In this document: piece by piece, positions 38,270 through 47,999 of the stretch | Layout of the letters: every line of letters begins with the position of its first letter | How positions within the stretch are numbered: the stretch's first letter is position 1 | DNA from: Saccharibacillus sp. JS10 | GTDB lineage: Bacteria; Bacillota; Bacilli; Paenibacillales; Paenibacillaceae | Length of the DNA: 51,917 nt | Direction: 5' to 3' | Assembly (NCBI RefSeq): GCF_024436065.1 | Contig: NZ_JANFNS010000011.1 | Coordinates: 1-51,917 of the forward strand | Translations under genes and position numbers: made by a program | Notes under the pieces: generated by a model | The model's database searches: none | Told to the model about the DNA's origin: nothing | The model's input: only the letters and a program-made list of their open reading frames with translations

Positions 38270-39046
38270 TTGATTCTTGTTATAGACATCGGTAATACCA
38301 ATATCGTGCTCGGCATTTATCAAGATCGTCAATTGCTTCATCACTTCCGCATCAGTACCAGTCGACAATCGACAAGTGACGAATACGGAGTAATGATTTA
38401 TAATCTGTTTCGAATGTGGAATGTCGATGCCGAAAAAATCGAAGGCGTTATGATCTCTTCGGTTGTGCCGCCGATCGTCGGTGTCATCGATCAGATGTGC
38501 CGAACCTATTTGCAACAAACGCCTTTGATTGTAGGGCCGGGTATCAAGACCGGATTGAATTTACGTTATGAAAATCCGCGCGAAGTCGGTGCCGATCGAA
38601 TCGCGAATGCGGTAGCTGCGGTCGAACTTTACGGTGGGCCTCTTGTTGTCGTCGATTTTGGAACTGCGACTACTTTTGATTGTATCGACCATCAAGGCAA
38701 CTATTTAGGCGGTGCGATCGTTCCGGGAATCGGAATTTCTACCGAAGCTTTGTATCAGCGAGCATCCAAGTTGCCTAGAATCGAATTAGAAAAACCGAAA
38801 AAAGTGATCGGTCGCAATACGATTCATGCTATGCAGTCCGGCATCATTTATGGATATGCAGGTCAAGTCGATGGCATCGTCAAACGGATCCGCAATGAAA
38901 TGGAGACCGATACGCTCCAAGTAATTGCGACCGGAGGATTAGCGCCTTTAATTTGCGCAGAGATTGAATCGGCGCACGAAGTAAATCCATTGCTCACGTT
39001 AGAAGGTTTACGCTTAATTTACGAACGAAATCGGATCTTAAAATAA
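38270..39046 (+). CDS. coaX: Type III pantothenate kinase
   Basis: Encodes 258 residues from TTG 38270, 8-9 bases behind AAGGAGGG. It performs the first step of coenzyme A synthesis and, unlike type I and II enzymes, is not inhibited by CoA. The phosphate-binding loop is VIDIGNTNIVLGIY (about 4-17) with Asp6. ENPREVGADRIANAVAA (about 100-116) and VVDFGTATTFDCI (about 124-136) complete the actin-like fold, and GGAIVPGIGISTEAL binds substrate. The longer in-frame extension covers the ftsH terminator and is rejected. Confidence 0.96.
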   Translation: MILVIDIGNTNIVLGIYQDRQLLHHFRISTSRQSTSDEYGVMIYNLFRMWNVDAEKIEGVMISSVVPPIVGVIDQMCRTYLQQTPLIVGPGIKTGLNLRYENPREVGADRIANAVAAVELYGGPLVVVDFGTATTFDCIDHQGNYLGGAIVPGIGISTEALYQRASKLPRIELEKPKKVIGRNTIHAMQSGIIYGYAGQVDGIVKRIRNEMETDTLQVIATGGLAPLICAEIESAHEVNPLLTLEGLRLIYERNRILK

Positions 39047-39085
39047 AAAACAGCCCAGCGATCGATGGGAATGGAGGAATCAGAC

Positions 39086-39976
39086 ATGGAACATATTGAA
39101 GAAAAAGATTATCTAGTCAGAGGTACGGCACTTGGAGGCAAAGTTCGCGCTTTCGCTGTGCGGAGTACAAATTTAGTGGAAGAACTGCGTCGTAGACACG
39201 ACACGTTCCCAACGGCAACAGCGGCATTAGGTCGTACGTTAACAACAGCTGCGATGATGGGGGCAATGTTGAAAGGCGAAGAAAAGCTCACGATTCAAGT
39301 CAAAGGTAACGGCCCGCTTGGACAGATCGTTGCAGACGCGAATGCAAAAGGCGAAGTGCGTGGTTACGTCGATCACCCCCATGTTCATTTGCCAAGCAAT
39401 GCGATGGGCAAATTGGATGTCGCAGGCGCAGTCGGTACGGAAGGGTTCTTGTACGTTATTAAAGACCTCGGGTTAAAAGAGCCTTATCGCGGTAGTGTTC
39501 CGATCGTATCTGGCGAACTGGGCGAAGACTTCACGTATTACTTCGCAGCTTCCGAGCAGACGCCTTCTGCTGTCGGAATCGGCGTATTGGTTGCTCCTGA
39601 TAATTCAGTGATCAGCTCGGGCGGATTGATCGTGCAATTATTACCGGGACTATCAGATGAAGAGATCGATGCGATTGAACAAGCGATTTCTGCATTGCCA
39701 CCGGTATCTGCGTTAATCGATCAAGGTCTGTCTCCAGAAGAAGTGCTCAAATGGGTACTGCCGGATGTACAGGTCCAAGAGTCGATGGATATTCATTTCC
39801 GTTGTCAATGTTCGCGTGAGCGCGTTGAACGGACTTTGGTCAGCTTGGGTTCGGAAGAGATCGAAGCGATCATTGAAGAGCAAGGCGTAGCCGAAGTGGT
39901 CTGCCATTTCTGTAACGAAGCGTATCAATTCGAACGCGAAGATCTGGAAAGCATTTTGGAGCGTACGCGCGGATAA
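39086..39976 (+). CDS. hslO: Redox-regulated chaperone Hsp33
   Basis: Encodes 296 residues from ATG 39086 (GGAGGA upstream; the frame to 39065 lacks a site). Hsp33 is a holdase activated by oxidation. The core carries YLVRGTALGGKVRAFAV at the start and GNGPLGQIVADANAKGEVRG (about 72-91). The redox zinc switch is in the C-terminal part with Cys240, Cys242, Cys273 and Cys276 (CQC and CHFC). It is normally followed in B. subtilis by a PpiC-type gene and cysK; here a small gene on the opposite strand separates it from cysK. Confidence 0.96.
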   Translation: MEHIEEKDYLVRGTALGGKVRAFAVRSTNLVEELRRRHDTFPTATAALGRTLTTAAMMGAMLKGEEKLTIQVKGNGPLGQIVADANAKGEVRGYVDHPHVHLPSNAMGKLDVAGAVGTEGFLYVIKDLGLKEPYRGSVPIVSGELGEDFTYYFAASEQTPSAVGIGVLVAPDNSVISSGGLIVQLLPGLSDEEIDAIEQAISALPPVSALIDQGLSPEEVLKWVLPDVQVQESMDIHFRCQCSRERVERTLVSLGSEEIEAIIEEQGVAEVVCHFCNEAYQFEREDLESILERTRG

Positions 39977-40024
39977 GAATCAGAATTGAGTTTGATTGAA
40001 TAAAGAGTAACTCTGAATAACAGC

Positions 40025-40058
40025 AAAAAAGCCGTTCCGATGCCGGAACGGCTTTTTT
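40025..40058. terminator. Bidirectional terminator between hslO and the 50-residue gene
   Basis: AAAAAAGCCGTTCC pairs perfectly with GGAACGGCTTTTTT, giving T-runs on both strands. It serves hslO from the left and the - strand gene from the right. Confidence 0.95.
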
Positions 40059-40081
40059 ATGCGCCTATCTAAGTATGAATC

Positions 40082-40234
40082 TTAGATCACGGTGCTGTTG
40101 CTCAATTTATCTTCTTTTTTGCGACCCATCGATTGGATCTGATTCATGATCTTATTACGAGAATCCTTATTGCGCAGCAGGTAAGCGGCTCCTAGACCGA
40201 CAGCGACTCCAAGCCAAGTGTTTTTCCGTTTCAT
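40082..40234 (-). CDS. 50-residue small protein with a possible N-terminal membrane segment
   Basis: A reading frame of 50 codons on the - strand begins at ATG 40234 behind a near-perfect AAAGGAGG (40242-40249 on the complement) and ends at TAA 40084-40082, 24 bases short of a bidirectional terminator. The product starts MKRKNTWLGVAVGLGAAYLL, a basic start followed by a short hydrophobic stretch, and continues polar and basic (KDSRNKIMNQIQSMGRKKED). This resembles small YtxH-like or single-pass peptides. The signals around it make a real gene likely; the function is unknown. Confidence 0.8.
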   Translation of the reverse strand: MKRKNTWLGVAVGLGAAYLLRNKDSRNKIMNQIQSMGRKKEDKLSNSTVI

Positions 40235-40381
40235 GTTGTCGTCCTCCTTTGGATAGGGATCATAAGATGGATGTTCATTTCTTATTGGAAAATTACCCGC
40301 TGATTTTTTTTCGAAACCTGACTAAATAAATTCAAAACGGAATAAAGTTTGAAAAGTACGACCAATCTGCCTTCACGTTCG

Positions 40382-40411
40382 TTGACAGTTGATATTGGAG
40401 TTTGCTAAGAT
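40382..40411 (+). promoter_or_regulatory. Sigma-A promoter of cysK
   Basis: TTGACA (40382-40387), 18 bases, TAAGAT (40406-40411). The leader of about 95 bases contains a CCTACTT/AAGTGGG hairpin (about 40428-40452). I do not see an S-box, T-box or clear CymR site. Confidence 0.72.
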
Positions 40412-40512
40412 AAAGAAAGTTAAAAGCCTACTTTTTCACTCGGATTAAGTGGGCAGCGGCATATCAGCTTCAAAATATATACCAGCTCACCTATTCCGAA
40501 GGAGGATTTACC

Positions 40513-41451
40513 ATGGCTAAAGTCGTTAACAGTATTACGGATCTGATTGGAAATACACCGCTTGTCCGACTGAACCGGATCGTACCGGAAGACAGCGCTG
40601 AAATTTATGTAAAATTGGAATACCAAAATCCGGGTTCCAGTGTTAAAGACCGTATCGCAATCAGTATGGTCGAAGCAGCCGAAGCAGACGGACGTCTGAA
40701 ACCAGGCGGCACGATCATCGAAGCGACCAGCGGTAACACAGGAATCGGCTTAGCTATGGTAGCAGCGGCAAAAGGATATAAATCCGTAATCGTGATGCCG
40801 GAAACCATGAGCTTGGAGCGTCGCAACTTGCTTCGCGCTTATGGAGCTGAACTGGTTCTTACACCTGGAGCCGAAGGGATGAACGGTGCCGTACGTAAAG
40901 CCGAAGAATTGCTGAACGACAATCCAGATTATTTCATGGCAGAGCAATTCAAAAACGAAGCTAACGTAAAAATCCACCGTGAAACGACAGGCCCTGAGAT
41001 CGTTGAAGCGATTCAATCGATCGGCGGTACACTGGATGCGTTTATCGCAGGGATCGGTACAGGCGGTACAATCTCCGGTGCAGGCGAAATTCTGAAATCG
41101 AACTTCCCTGAAGTGAAAGTATATGCAGTCGAACCTGCGGCTTCGCCAATTCTTGCGGGCGGCAAACCGGGACCTCACAAAATCCAAGGGATCGGCGCGA
41201 ACTTTGTTCCGGATATTTTGAATCAAAAAATCTACGATGAAATTCTGCATGTCGAAAATGACGAAGCATTCGAGACGGCACGTAACTTAGCCAAAGAAGA
41301 AGGTATTTTGTCCGGTATTTCATCCGGTGCAGCGATCTTCGCCGCGCTTAAAGTTGCTAAAGAACTCGGCAAAGGCAAACGTATTGTCGTAATCGTACCA
41401 AGTAACGGCGAACGTTACCTCAGCACACCGCTCTACAACTTCGAAGCTTAA
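40513..41451 (+). CDS. cysK: Cysteine synthase A (O-acetylserine sulfhydrylase)
   Basis: Encodes 312 residues. It makes cysteine from O-acetylserine and sulfide with PLP. The cofactor lysine is Lys45 in NPGSSVKDR. The substrate loop [13 protein letters not shown] (about 70-82) and the phosphate loop [12 protein letters not shown] (about 179-190) are intact, and [11 protein letters not shown] follows the family pattern. In other bacteria the enzyme also pairs with SAT and with the CymR regulator; neither is in the window. GAAGGAGG precedes ATG 40513. Monocistronic, with its own promoter and terminator. Confidence 0.97.
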   Translation: MAKVVNSITDLIGNTPLVRLNRIVPEDSAEIYVKLEYQNPGSSVKDRIAISMVEAAEADGRLKPGGTIIEATSGNTGIGLAMVAAAKGYKSVIVMPETMSLERRNLLRAYGAELVLTPGAEGMNGAVRKAEELLNDNPDYFMAEQFKNEANVKIHRETTGPEIVEAIQSIGGTLDAFIAGIGTGGTISGAGEILKSNFPEVKVYAVEPAASPILAGGKPGPHKIQGIGANFVPDILNQKIYDEILHVENDEAFETARNLAKEEGILSGISSGAAIFAALKVAKELGKGKRIVVIVPSNGERYLSTPLYNFEA

Positions 41452-41463
41452 TTGGATACAGTT

Positions 41464-41503
41464 AGCCCTCGGCTCGTGCGATTGCATGAGTTGAGGGCTT
41501 TTT
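41464..41503 (+). terminator. Intrinsic terminator of cysK
   Basis: AGCCCTC/GAGGGCT outer stem with inner CTCGTGC/GCATGAG pairing, then TTTTT. Confidence 0.88.
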
Positions 41504-41609
41504 AATTGACTGTTTTCGTTTATGGCTACCGAATCGTATACCTTCATCGTATAATGGATAAAATCAAAGCCGATTATTTTAAACCGATATTTGAAGGAGT
41601 GCACCTCGA

Positions 41610-43193
41610 TTGAACGATAGCCTAACTTCTTTTGCCCAATGGACAGAGTGGAAAAGCGAAGGGTATACCCGTGTTCCTTATATTTTGCGTGATCAATTAA
41701 ATCAGCTTCCCGAATCATGGTTGCAAGCGTGGCAAGAAGCTTCTCCGTATGCGTTTGTGCTGGAGAGTGGCAAAGAAGGACGATACACGTTTCTCGGGTT
41801 GGAAGCCGAATCTGTACTTCGAGGAATCGGTGAAGATGCCGAAATCATCGAAGATTTGAATAGTCAGGTACCTAGTTCTACAAAGTCTACCGGCGATCCG
41901 CTTGAAGTGATTCGTCGCTGGATGGAACCTTATCAAGCTCCGCGCGTCGAAAATGCGCCTAAGTTTGTTGGGGGCGCCGTTGGATATTTGTCGTATGATG
42001 TCGCTCGTTCGCTTGAGAAATTGCCTAACCTTGCGAAAAATGATTTGGCGCAAGCCGGATTACCCGATTACGCGTTTATGCGGCTTCGGCAATTATGGGT
42101 GATCGATCATGCGGAGCAGCAGATTTATGTATGCGTATCTGTGCCGATTGACCCATCGACACCGAGCTTATTGGATGATTCATATGTTGCCGATGCCTAT
42201 AAGCAAGCCAAACAAGAAGCGCAGCAAATGTTGGAGCGTTGGCGTGCTTTGGAACAGTCAACATTACCTTGGAATCCCGAACATCGCGCACATGTTGTAT
42301 CCGAAGCCGAGCAGCAAATGTCTGGGCGCAATGATGTCGATGGATTCGATACAAGTTTTTCGCAAGAGGCTTTCCAAAATGCTGTAGAACGGATTCAAGA
42401 ATATATTCGCAGCGGAGACGTTTTTCAAGTGAATCTATCGCTTCGCAAGCAACGCAAGCTTCAAGCATCGCCGGAACAAATCTACGAATGGATGCGCCTT
42501 GTTAATCCTTCTCCTTATATGGGCTTTTTGCGTTTCCCTGATTTTCAATTAGTATCGGGATCGCCGGAACTTCTTGTTAGATTAGAAAACGGTCGCTTGG
42601 CAGCCAGACCGATTGCCGGAACACGCCGTAGAGGAGCTACTGAAGAAGAAGACGCTCGGATGGCTGAAGAACTGACCGGTAACGAAAAAGAAAAAGCCGA
42701 GCATATTATGTTGGTCGATTTGCAGCGCAACGATCTCGGACGCGTCGCCGCTTACGGTTCGGTGCATGTGCCGGAGCTGATGACGATTGAACGTTATGCG
42801 CATGTCATGCACTTGGTTTCTCAAGTCGAAGCGAAGCTTGCGCCTGGCAAAAATGCGTACGATGTGATTGCTGGCGTCTTCCCGGGAGGAACGATTACGG
42901 GCGCGCCGAAAGTCCGCACGATGCAGATCGTCGAAGAATTGGAACCTGTACGTCGCGGTCCTTATACCGGATCGATGGGCTGGATTGATTATTCGGGCAA
43001 TATGGAACTGAATATTATTATCCGTACGTTAGTCGTTCAAGACGGTATCGGTCATATGCAAGCGGGAGCCGGGATCGTGATCGATTCCGAACCTTATCGG
43101 GAATATCGAGAATGTCATAACAAAGCGAGATCGGTTGGTCGAGCAGTCTGGTGCGCCGAATATGCGGCAAGCGAAGGAGGGGCAATGTCTTGA
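41610..43193 (+). CDS. pabB: Aminodeoxychorismate synthase component I
   Basis: Encodes 527 residues from TTG 41610 (AAGGAG about 10 bases upstream). With PabA it converts chorismate and glutamine to 4-amino-4-deoxychorismate, the first step to p-aminobenzoate and folate. The N-terminal domain (about 1-200) is the TrpE/PabB regulatory-type fold. The chorismate-binding domain has [25 protein letters not shown] (about 332-343), [13 protein letters not shown] and [14 protein letters not shown] (about 425-438). Position with pabA, pabC and folP supports PabB rather than TrpE. It may also be preceded by a TATAAT at 41550-41555 with no clear -35. Its stop overlaps pabA. Confidence 0.93.
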   Translation: MNDSLTSFAQWTEWKSEGYTRVPYILRDQLNQLPESWLQAWQEASPYAFVLESGKEGRYTFLGLEAESVLRGIGEDAEIIEDLNSQVPSSTKSTGDPLEVIRRWMEPYQAPRVENAPKFVGGAVGYLSYDVARSLEKLPNLAKNDLAQAGLPDYAFMRLRQLWVIDHAEQQIYVCVSVPIDPSTPSLLDDSYVADAYKQAKQEAQQMLERWRALEQSTLPWNPEHRAHVVSEAEQQMSGRNDVDGFDTSFSQEAFQNAVERIQEYIRSGDVFQVNLSLRKQRKLQASPEQIYEWMRLVNPSPYMGFLRFPDFQLVSGSPELLVRLENGRLAARPIAGTRRRGATEEEDARMAEELTGNEKEKAEHIMLVDLQRNDLGRVAAYGSVHVPELMTIERYAHVMHLVSQVEAKLAPGKNAYDVIAGVFPGGTITGAPKVRTMQIVEELEPVRRGPYTGSMGWIDYSGNMELNIIIRTLVVQDGIGHMQAGAGIVIDSEPYREYRECHNKARSVGRAVWCAEYAASEGGAMS

Positions 43194-43789
43194 TTTTAGT
43201 GATCGATAATTACGATTCGTTTACCTACAACCTTGTTCAATATCTAGGTGAGCTTGGCGAGCAAGTGATCGTAAAGCGTAACGATGAGATTGATCTTGAC
43301 GGAATCCGCTCGCTTGCTCCTGATCATATTTTGTTGTCGCCGGGACCTTGCACACCGAATGAAGCTGGCATCACGCTCAGCGTGATCGAAGTGTTCAAAG
43401 GAGAAATTCCGATTTTTGGCGTGTGTCTGGGTCATCAAGCGATCGGGCAAGCTTTCGGAGGAAATGTTATTCGGGCCGAACGTCTGATGCATGGCAAAAC
43501 GTCTCCGATTTTACACGATGGCACATCTGTATTCGCCGAATTGCCTTCACCGCTTATTGCGGCAAGGTATCATTCGTTGATTGTAGAACGGAGTACGTTA
43601 CCGGACTGCTTGGAAATTACGGCTTGGACAGAAGAAGGCGAGATTATGGGATTGCGCCACCGGGAATATCCGATTGAAGGCGTTCAATTTCATCCCGAGT
43701 CGATTGTGACTCAGTATGGTCACCGTATGCTCGCAAGGTTTTTGGGACATTCTTCAATACCGGATTTATCTCGGAGTGTGACGGTATGA
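43190..43789 (+). CDS. pabA: Aminodeoxychorismate synthase glutaminase component (PabA/TrpG)
   Basis: Encodes 199 residues from TTG 43190, 7 bases behind GGAGGGG and overlapping the pabB stop, which implies coupling. A class I glutamine amidotransferase feeding ammonia to PabB. Motifs: [17 protein letters not shown] (3-19), [13 protein letters not shown] (about 49-61), the nucleophile Cys79 in [11 protein letters not shown], and VQFHPESI near 168-175 with the catalytic His and Glu. In B. subtilis the same protein also serves anthranilate synthase; whether that is so here cannot be told from this window. Confidence 0.95.
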   Translation: MILVIDNYDSFTYNLVQYLGELGEQVIVKRNDEIDLDGIRSLAPDHILLSPGPCTPNEAGITLSVIEVFKGEIPIFGVCLGHQAIGQAFGGNVIRAERLMHGKTSPILHDGTSVFAELPSPLIAARYHSLIVERSTLPDCLEITAWTEEGEIMGLRHREYPIEGVQFHPESIVTQYGHRMLARFLGHSSIPDLSRSVTV

Positions 43790-44679
43790 GTATCATCGGT
43801 CTGAATGGGCAATTGATTGCACAACATAAGGCATCCTTATCGGTGATGGATCATGGATTGATGTATGGGATCGGGCTTTTTGAGACATTTCGTACTTACG
43901 GAGGAAAGCCATTTTTGCTGGATCGTCATTTGCAAAGAATGGAGCGCGGGGCACAGCAGCTCGGTATAACTTGGAACCTTAAGCAAAGTGAGCTAGAAAA
44001 AGAAATTTCGTCGCTACTTAGCGCCAATGAGTTGACCGAAGCGTATATTCGTTTAACGTTAACGGCAGGTGAAGATGATCTCGGCTTACCTTCTAGCTCC
44101 GTATATTCATCTCCGAATCGGATCGTCTATATCAAAGGTTTGCCAAATTCCCCGACTCATTGGTACACGGAAGGTCGTACCCTTCAGCGTTTACTTACAC
44201 CGCGTAATACGCCGGAAGGCGTTGAACGACTGAAGTCGCTACACTACATGAACGGAATTTTGGGTCGCCGCGAACTTGGAGAGATTCCAGGAGCGCAAGG
44301 AGCAGAAGGTATGATGCTGACGCGTGAAGGATTTTTGGCAGAGGGCATCGTCAGCAATTTGTTTTTTGTTCAATCCGGCAAGTTGTGTACCCCTTCGGTC
44401 GATACCGGCATTTTGCCAGGCATCACACGTGCTTTTGTTCAAGAGCTTGCTACGGAGCTGAATCTAAATACGCAAGAAGGACATTATACATGGGAAGATC
44501 TTGTTCGCGCCGACGAAGTTTTTTTAACCGGTTCGGTGCAAGGGATTGTCCCCGTTCGCTTGCTGCGTGAAGTAGATGGTTCAGAGCATGTAGTCGGGGC
44601 AGGTACTCCCGGTTTGTGGACGACAAAATTAATAGAACGGTATCATCATTATACAAAAGAAACGAGGAACTCAACATGA
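43786..44679 (+). CDS. pabC: Aminodeoxychorismate lyase
   Basis: Encodes 297 residues. A class IV PLP enzyme that splits 4-amino-4-deoxychorismate into p-aminobenzoate and pyruvate. Family blocks are [20 protein letters not shown] (about 19-38), [16 protein letters not shown] with PLP Lys150, [14 protein letters not shown] (about 184-197) and [13 protein letters not shown] (about 244-256). D-amino acid and branched-chain aminotransferases share this fold; the operon settles the role. ATG 43786 overlaps the pabA stop (ATGA). Confidence 0.93.
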   Translation: MSIIGLNGQLIAQHKASLSVMDHGLMYGIGLFETFRTYGGKPFLLDRHLQRMERGAQQLGITWNLKQSELEKEISSLLSANELTEAYIRLTLTAGEDDLGLPSSSVYSSPNRIVYIKGLPNSPTHWYTEGRTLQRLLTPRNTPEGVERLKSLHYMNGILGRRELGEIPGAQGAEGMMLTREGFLAEGIVSNLFFVQSGKLCTPSVDTGILPGITRAFVQELATELNLNTQEGHYTWEDLVRADEVFLTGSVQGIVPVRLLREVDGSEHVVGAGTPGLWTTKLIERYHHYTKETRNST

Positions 44680-45539
44680 TGCCTACTCTTCATAGTCGCC
44701 GTTACGAATGGGACGATGTCCGTTTGGAATTGGGACATGCCACGCGTATTATGGGCATTTTAAATACAACACCGGATTCTTTTTCCGATGGAGGTCGTTA
44801 TATCGATATCGATGCTGCGGTTGAACATGCACGCGATATGGTACTTGCCGGTGCGGATTTGATCGATATTGGCGGAGAATCAACACGTCCCGGAGCTGAT
44901 CCGGTATCGTTGGACGAAGAATTGTCGCGGATTTTGCCAGTGATTGAAGCTTTGAAGCAGAAGTTACCCGGCATTCCTTTATCGGTCGATACATATAAAG
45001 CGGAAGTTGCTCGTCAATCATTGGCGGCAGGTGCGCATATCATCAATGATGTCTGGGGTTGCAAAGCCGATACGCGCATGGCGCAAGTCGCTGCGGAAGC
45101 AGGCTGCCCGGTTATTTTGACCCATAATCGACCCGACATGAACTATACCGACTTTTATGCCGACGTAGCGACCGATCTGATGGAGAGTGTACAGATTGCA
45201 CGCGCAGCCGGGGTAGAAGATCAGAATATCATTTTGGACCCGGGTATCGGATTTGCCAAAAACGGAAACGAAAATTTGCGCCTGATGACGCAGCTAAGCA
45301 CATTGGTCGAACTTGGATTTCCGATGCTGCTTGGAACTTCCCGCAAACGATTTATTCGCGAAGTATTAGATTTACCGATCGATGATGTCGTAGAAGGTAC
45401 AGCGGCTACGGTTGCTTTCGGAATCGCTGAAGGTTGTCAGATTGTCCGTGTTCACGATGTCGCTTCGATCAAGCGAACCGTTGCGATGTGCGACGCGATG
45501 CTGTATGCGGAACTCGGTCGGTCTTACCGTCTGGCATAA
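44676..45539 (+). CDS. folP: Dihydropteroate synthase
   Basis: Encodes 287 residues from ATG 44676, overlapping the pabC stop (ATGA) with GAGGAA upstream. It joins p-aminobenzoate to dihydropterin pyrophosphate and is the sulfonamide target. Signatures: MGILNTTPDSFSDGG (about 26-40), IDIGGESTRPGA (about 67-78), SVDTYKAEVA, INDVWG, and GTSRKRFI, all usual in the family. The first 20 residues ([20 protein letters not shown]) form a normal N-terminal extension. I see no insertion of the kind linked to sulfonamide resistance. Confidence 0.96.
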   Translation: MMPTLHSRRYEWDDVRLELGHATRIMGILNTTPDSFSDGGRYIDIDAAVEHARDMVLAGADLIDIGGESTRPGADPVSLDEELSRILPVIEALKQKLPGIPLSVDTYKAEVARQSLAAGAHIINDVWGCKADTRMAQVAAEAGCPVILTHNRPDMNYTDFYADVATDLMESVQIARAAGVEDQNIILDPGIGFAKNGNENLRLMTQLSTLVELGFPMLLGTSRKRFIREVLDLPIDDVVEGTAATVAFGIAEGCQIVRVHDVASIKRTVAMCDAMLYAELGRSYRLA

Positions 45540-45569
45540 ACGAATTTTTGGGAAAAAGGTGGAATAGAT

Positions 45570-45944
45570 ATGGATAAAATGATTATCTCACGGATGGAGT
45601 ATTACGGGCGCCACGGCGTATTCGAAGAAGAACGTCGACTCGGGCAACGATTTTACGTAGGGTTAGAACTTGAAATGGATCTATCTGCGGCGGGATTAAC
45701 GGACGATCTTCATCAAGCGGTTAATTACGCGGAAGTGCATGAGACGGTCAAAAGCGTGGTAGAAGGCGAATCGGTTCAGTTGATCGAAGCGTTAGCTGAA
45801 CGTATTGCGTCTGCTGTACTGCGCACGTATACTAGGGTGGATGCAGCCACGGTACGCGTAACAAAGCCGCATCCACCATTCGATATTCATTTTGAAGGCG
45901 TGACGGTCGAAATCCGTCGGAGCCGAAAGAGAGATCAGATATGA
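45570..45944 (+). CDS. folB: Dihydroneopterin aldolase
   Basis: Encodes 124 residues, standard length for this small tunnel-fold enzyme that cleaves dihydroneopterin to hydroxymethyl-dihydropterin and glycolaldehyde. Motifs: SRMEYYGRHGVFEEERRLGQ (about 6-25), AVNYAEVHETV (about 50-60), LIEALAERIA and VTKPHPPFDIHFEGVTVEI with the catalytic Lys region (about 96-114). AAAGGTGG precedes ATG 45570. The stop overlaps folK. Confidence 0.96.
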   Translation: MDKMIISRMEYYGRHGVFEEERRLGQRFYVGLELEMDLSAAGLTDDLHQAVNYAEVHETVKSVVEGESVQLIEALAERIASAVLRTYTRVDAATVRVTKPHPPFDIHFEGVTVEIRRSRKRDQI

Positions 45945-46477
45945 ACGTAGATCACCCTTTACATTCGACCTCTGAACCGTCAGAGGCTTATATTGCTTTG
46001 GGCGCAAACTTGGGTCGCCGCGAAGAAACGCTGCATGAGGCTTTGCGTCTGCTTCATGAACATACGGATATTGATGTGCTTCGCGTTTCCGATGCGTATG
46101 AGACAGATCCTGTCGGTTATGCCGATCAGCCGCCCTTTTTGAATATGGCAGCGGTACTTGCGACCACACTTGCTCCGCATGCTTTGCTGCAAGTGATGCA
46201 ACATGTCGAAGACCAACTCGGTCGAGTTCGCGATATTCGTTACGGCCCTCGAACCGCAGATCTGGATTTGCTTTGGATGAATGGTCTGGCGATTGAGAGT
46301 ACGGATCTAATCCTTCCGCATCCCCGGATGGCAGAACGCTTTTTTGTCTTGATTCCGCTAGATGATGTCACGCCGCCAAACGAGCCGTCTGGATTACGCA
46401 AACTTGTCGACGATTCGCTGCTTGAACTTGGCGAAGCAACCGGTATCGTTCGCGTCAGCGGCCCTTTGTTTCCTTAA
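45941..46477 (+). CDS. folK: HPPK: 2-amino-4-hydroxy-6-hydroxymethyldihydropteridine pyrophosphokinase
   Basis: Encodes 178 residues. It pyrophosphorylates hydroxymethyl-dihydropterin to feed FolP. The N-terminus is a polar extension of about 15 residues before AYIALGANLGRREETL. DPVGYADQPPFLNMAA, GRVRDIRYGPRTADLDLLWM (about 94-113) and LPHPRMAERFFVLIPL are the family signatures. ATG 45941 overlaps the folB stop (ATGA). In B. subtilis the small gene yazB follows; here dusB comes after 32 bases. Confidence 0.96.
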   Translation: MNVDHPLHSTSEPSEAYIALGANLGRREETLHEALRLLHEHTDIDVLRVSDAYETDPVGYADQPPFLNMAAVLATTLAPHALLQVMQHVEDQLGRVRDIRYGPRTADLDLLWMNGLAIESTDLILPHPRMAERFFVLIPLDDVTPPNEPSGLRKLVDDSLLELGEATGIVRVSGPLFP

Positions 46478-46509
46478 TTTTTATTTTTGTAGTCAAGAGG
46501 TGAAGACTT

Positions 46510-47502
46510 ATGCTTAAGATCGGCAATATTGAATTGAAAAACCGCGTCGTATTGGCTCCTATGGCGGGTGTATGTAATCCTGCTTTTCGTTTGATCGCCA
46601 AAGAATTCGGAACCGGCTTGGTTTGTGCGGAGATGGTGAGCGACAAAGCCATTTTGCATGGCAACAAACGTACGCGCGAAATGTTGTTTGTCGATGATCG
46701 GGAAAAACCGCTCAGTTTGCAAATTTTCGGCGGTGATCGTGCGTCGCTGGTCGAAGCGGCAAAAGTCGTCGATCAAGAAACGAATGCCGACATTATCGAT
46801 ATTAATATGGGTTGCCCGGTTCCCAAAGTAACCAAATGCGATGCAGGTGCGCGCTGGTTGCTGAATCCGGAAAAGATTTACGAGATGGTCACGGCGGTTA
46901 CGGCCGCGGTTCAAAAGCCGGTCACGGTAAAAATGCGGATCGGCTGGGATAGCGAGCATATTTTTATCGAGCAAAATGCAAAAGCGGCGGAAGCGGCAGG
47001 AGCTAGCGCGATCAGCGTTCACGGTCGTACACGCGAGCAGCTGTATACCGGAACTGCCGATTGGAGCTGGATCAAGCTTGCCAAAGAGTCGGTGAATATT
47101 CCTGTGATCGGCAACGGTGACGTGAATACGCCTGAAGATGCGAAGCGTATGCTGGATACGACCGGCTGCGACGGGGTCATGATCGGACGCGGAGCACTCG
47201 GCAATCCGTGGATGCTCTACAGTACGATTCATTATTTGGAAACCGGCGAACGGATCGAAGATCCAACACCGGAAGAAAAGATTCGTATCGCTGTTCTTCA
47301 TATGGATCGTTTGATTGCACTTCGAGGCGAACATGTAGCGGTGCGCGAGATGCGCAAGCATTTGTCTTGGTATCTCAAAGGGTTAAAAGGCTCCGCGAGT
47401 ATCAAAGATCATATCATGGAAGGTACCACGCGCAGCGAGATGGTTCATGTATTGGACGATTACCTAACCAACCTTCCCCAATACGCCGCCGCCGAAGCTT
47501 AA
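46510..47502 (+). CDS. dusB: tRNA-dihydrouridine synthase (DusB family)
   Basis: Encodes 330 residues. An FMN-dependent TIM-barrel enzyme that reduces uridines in the tRNA D-loop. Signatures: VVLAPMAGVCNPAFRLIAKE (about 14-33), VCAEMVSD, DINMGCPVPKVTKCDAGA with the catalytic Cys in GCP (about 97-114), ISVHGRTREQLYTG and VIGNGDVNTPEDA. The C-terminal helical domain (about 245-330) includes MRKHLSWYLKGLKGSA. AAGAGGTG precedes ATG 46510. It is the last gene of the folate unit, ended by a very long stem. Confidence 0.95.
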   Translation: MLKIGNIELKNRVVLAPMAGVCNPAFRLIAKEFGTGLVCAEMVSDKAILHGNKRTREMLFVDDREKPLSLQIFGGDRASLVEAAKVVDQETNADIIDINMGCPVPKVTKCDAGARWLLNPEKIYEMVTAVTAAVQKPVTVKMRIGWDSEHIFIEQNAKAAEAAGASAISVHGRTREQLYTGTADWSWIKLAKESVNIPVIGNGDVNTPEDAKRMLDTTGCDGVMIGRGALGNPWMLYSTIHYLETGERIEDPTPEEKIRIAVLHMDRLIALRGEHVAVREMRKHLSWYLKGLKGSASIKDHIMEGTTRSEMVHVLDDYLTNLPQYAAAEA

Positions 47503-47570
47503 TGCTTCCCGTGAAACAAATTGAAGCTATATGAAGCAAGTTATCGACAATTCACGAATATTCTTCATAT

Positions 47571-47613
47571 TTCAACAAAAAAAGACTGACGAATTCAGTC
47601 TTTTTTTGTTGAA
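47571..47613. terminator. Long bidirectional terminator after dusB
   Basis: An 18-bp perfect stem (47571-47588 with 47596-47613) containing AAAAAAAGACTG and its complement, with a 7-base loop. Runs of seven A and seven T lie inside the arms. Confidence 0.95.
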
Positions 47614-47645
47614 ATAAAACGTTTTCAATTCAGCAAGGAAACGCA

Positions 47646-47674
47646 TTGACTTTTCGTAATGCTTCCCATATAAT
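47646..47674 (+). promoter_or_regulatory. Sigma-A promoter of greA
   Basis: TTGACT (47646-47651), 17 bases, TATAAT (47669-47674). Initiation near 47682 leaves about 318 bases of leader before greA. Confidence 0.88.
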
Positions 47675-47999
47675 TTGTCAGTATAAAATTCGCCTCACCA
47701 ACATAAATTCCAAAATGCGGAATATGCACGCTTTGCCTGGATTCGGCATTTGATAGACGCGAAAAGCGCCTTTTCAGTTGACCAATCGGTCAACGAAGGT
47801 ACTGACGTTCTTGGAGATATAACGGCTCTGGCAATAGCTGCCCGTCACTATATTTCTTAAGTCGAGAAGCGGTACACGTCTATGTCTTGAAGGCGTGGTC
47901 GTTTCTATTTTGACGTTGCCGTCTTTGCAGGGATTTCGTAATTAACCGGATGTGAGTGTGCGAAAATCTACTATTCACATGACAGGAGAATCGGTACAG
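47675..47999 (+). promoter_or_regulatory. Long structured leader of greA
   Basis: No ORF with a good ribosome binding site lies in this leader. A perfect 7-bp dyad GTTGACC-AATC-GGTCAAC is at 47777-47794 and is extended by CCTT/AAGG pairing. A second possible structure around 47822-47851 pairs ACGG/CCGT and GGCA/TGCC. A small GACG-TTGCC-GTC hairpin follows near 47911. I looked for T-box, lysine, SAM and ydaO consensus blocks and found none. The nature of the leader is open; the dyad could instead be a protein operator. Confidence 0.45.
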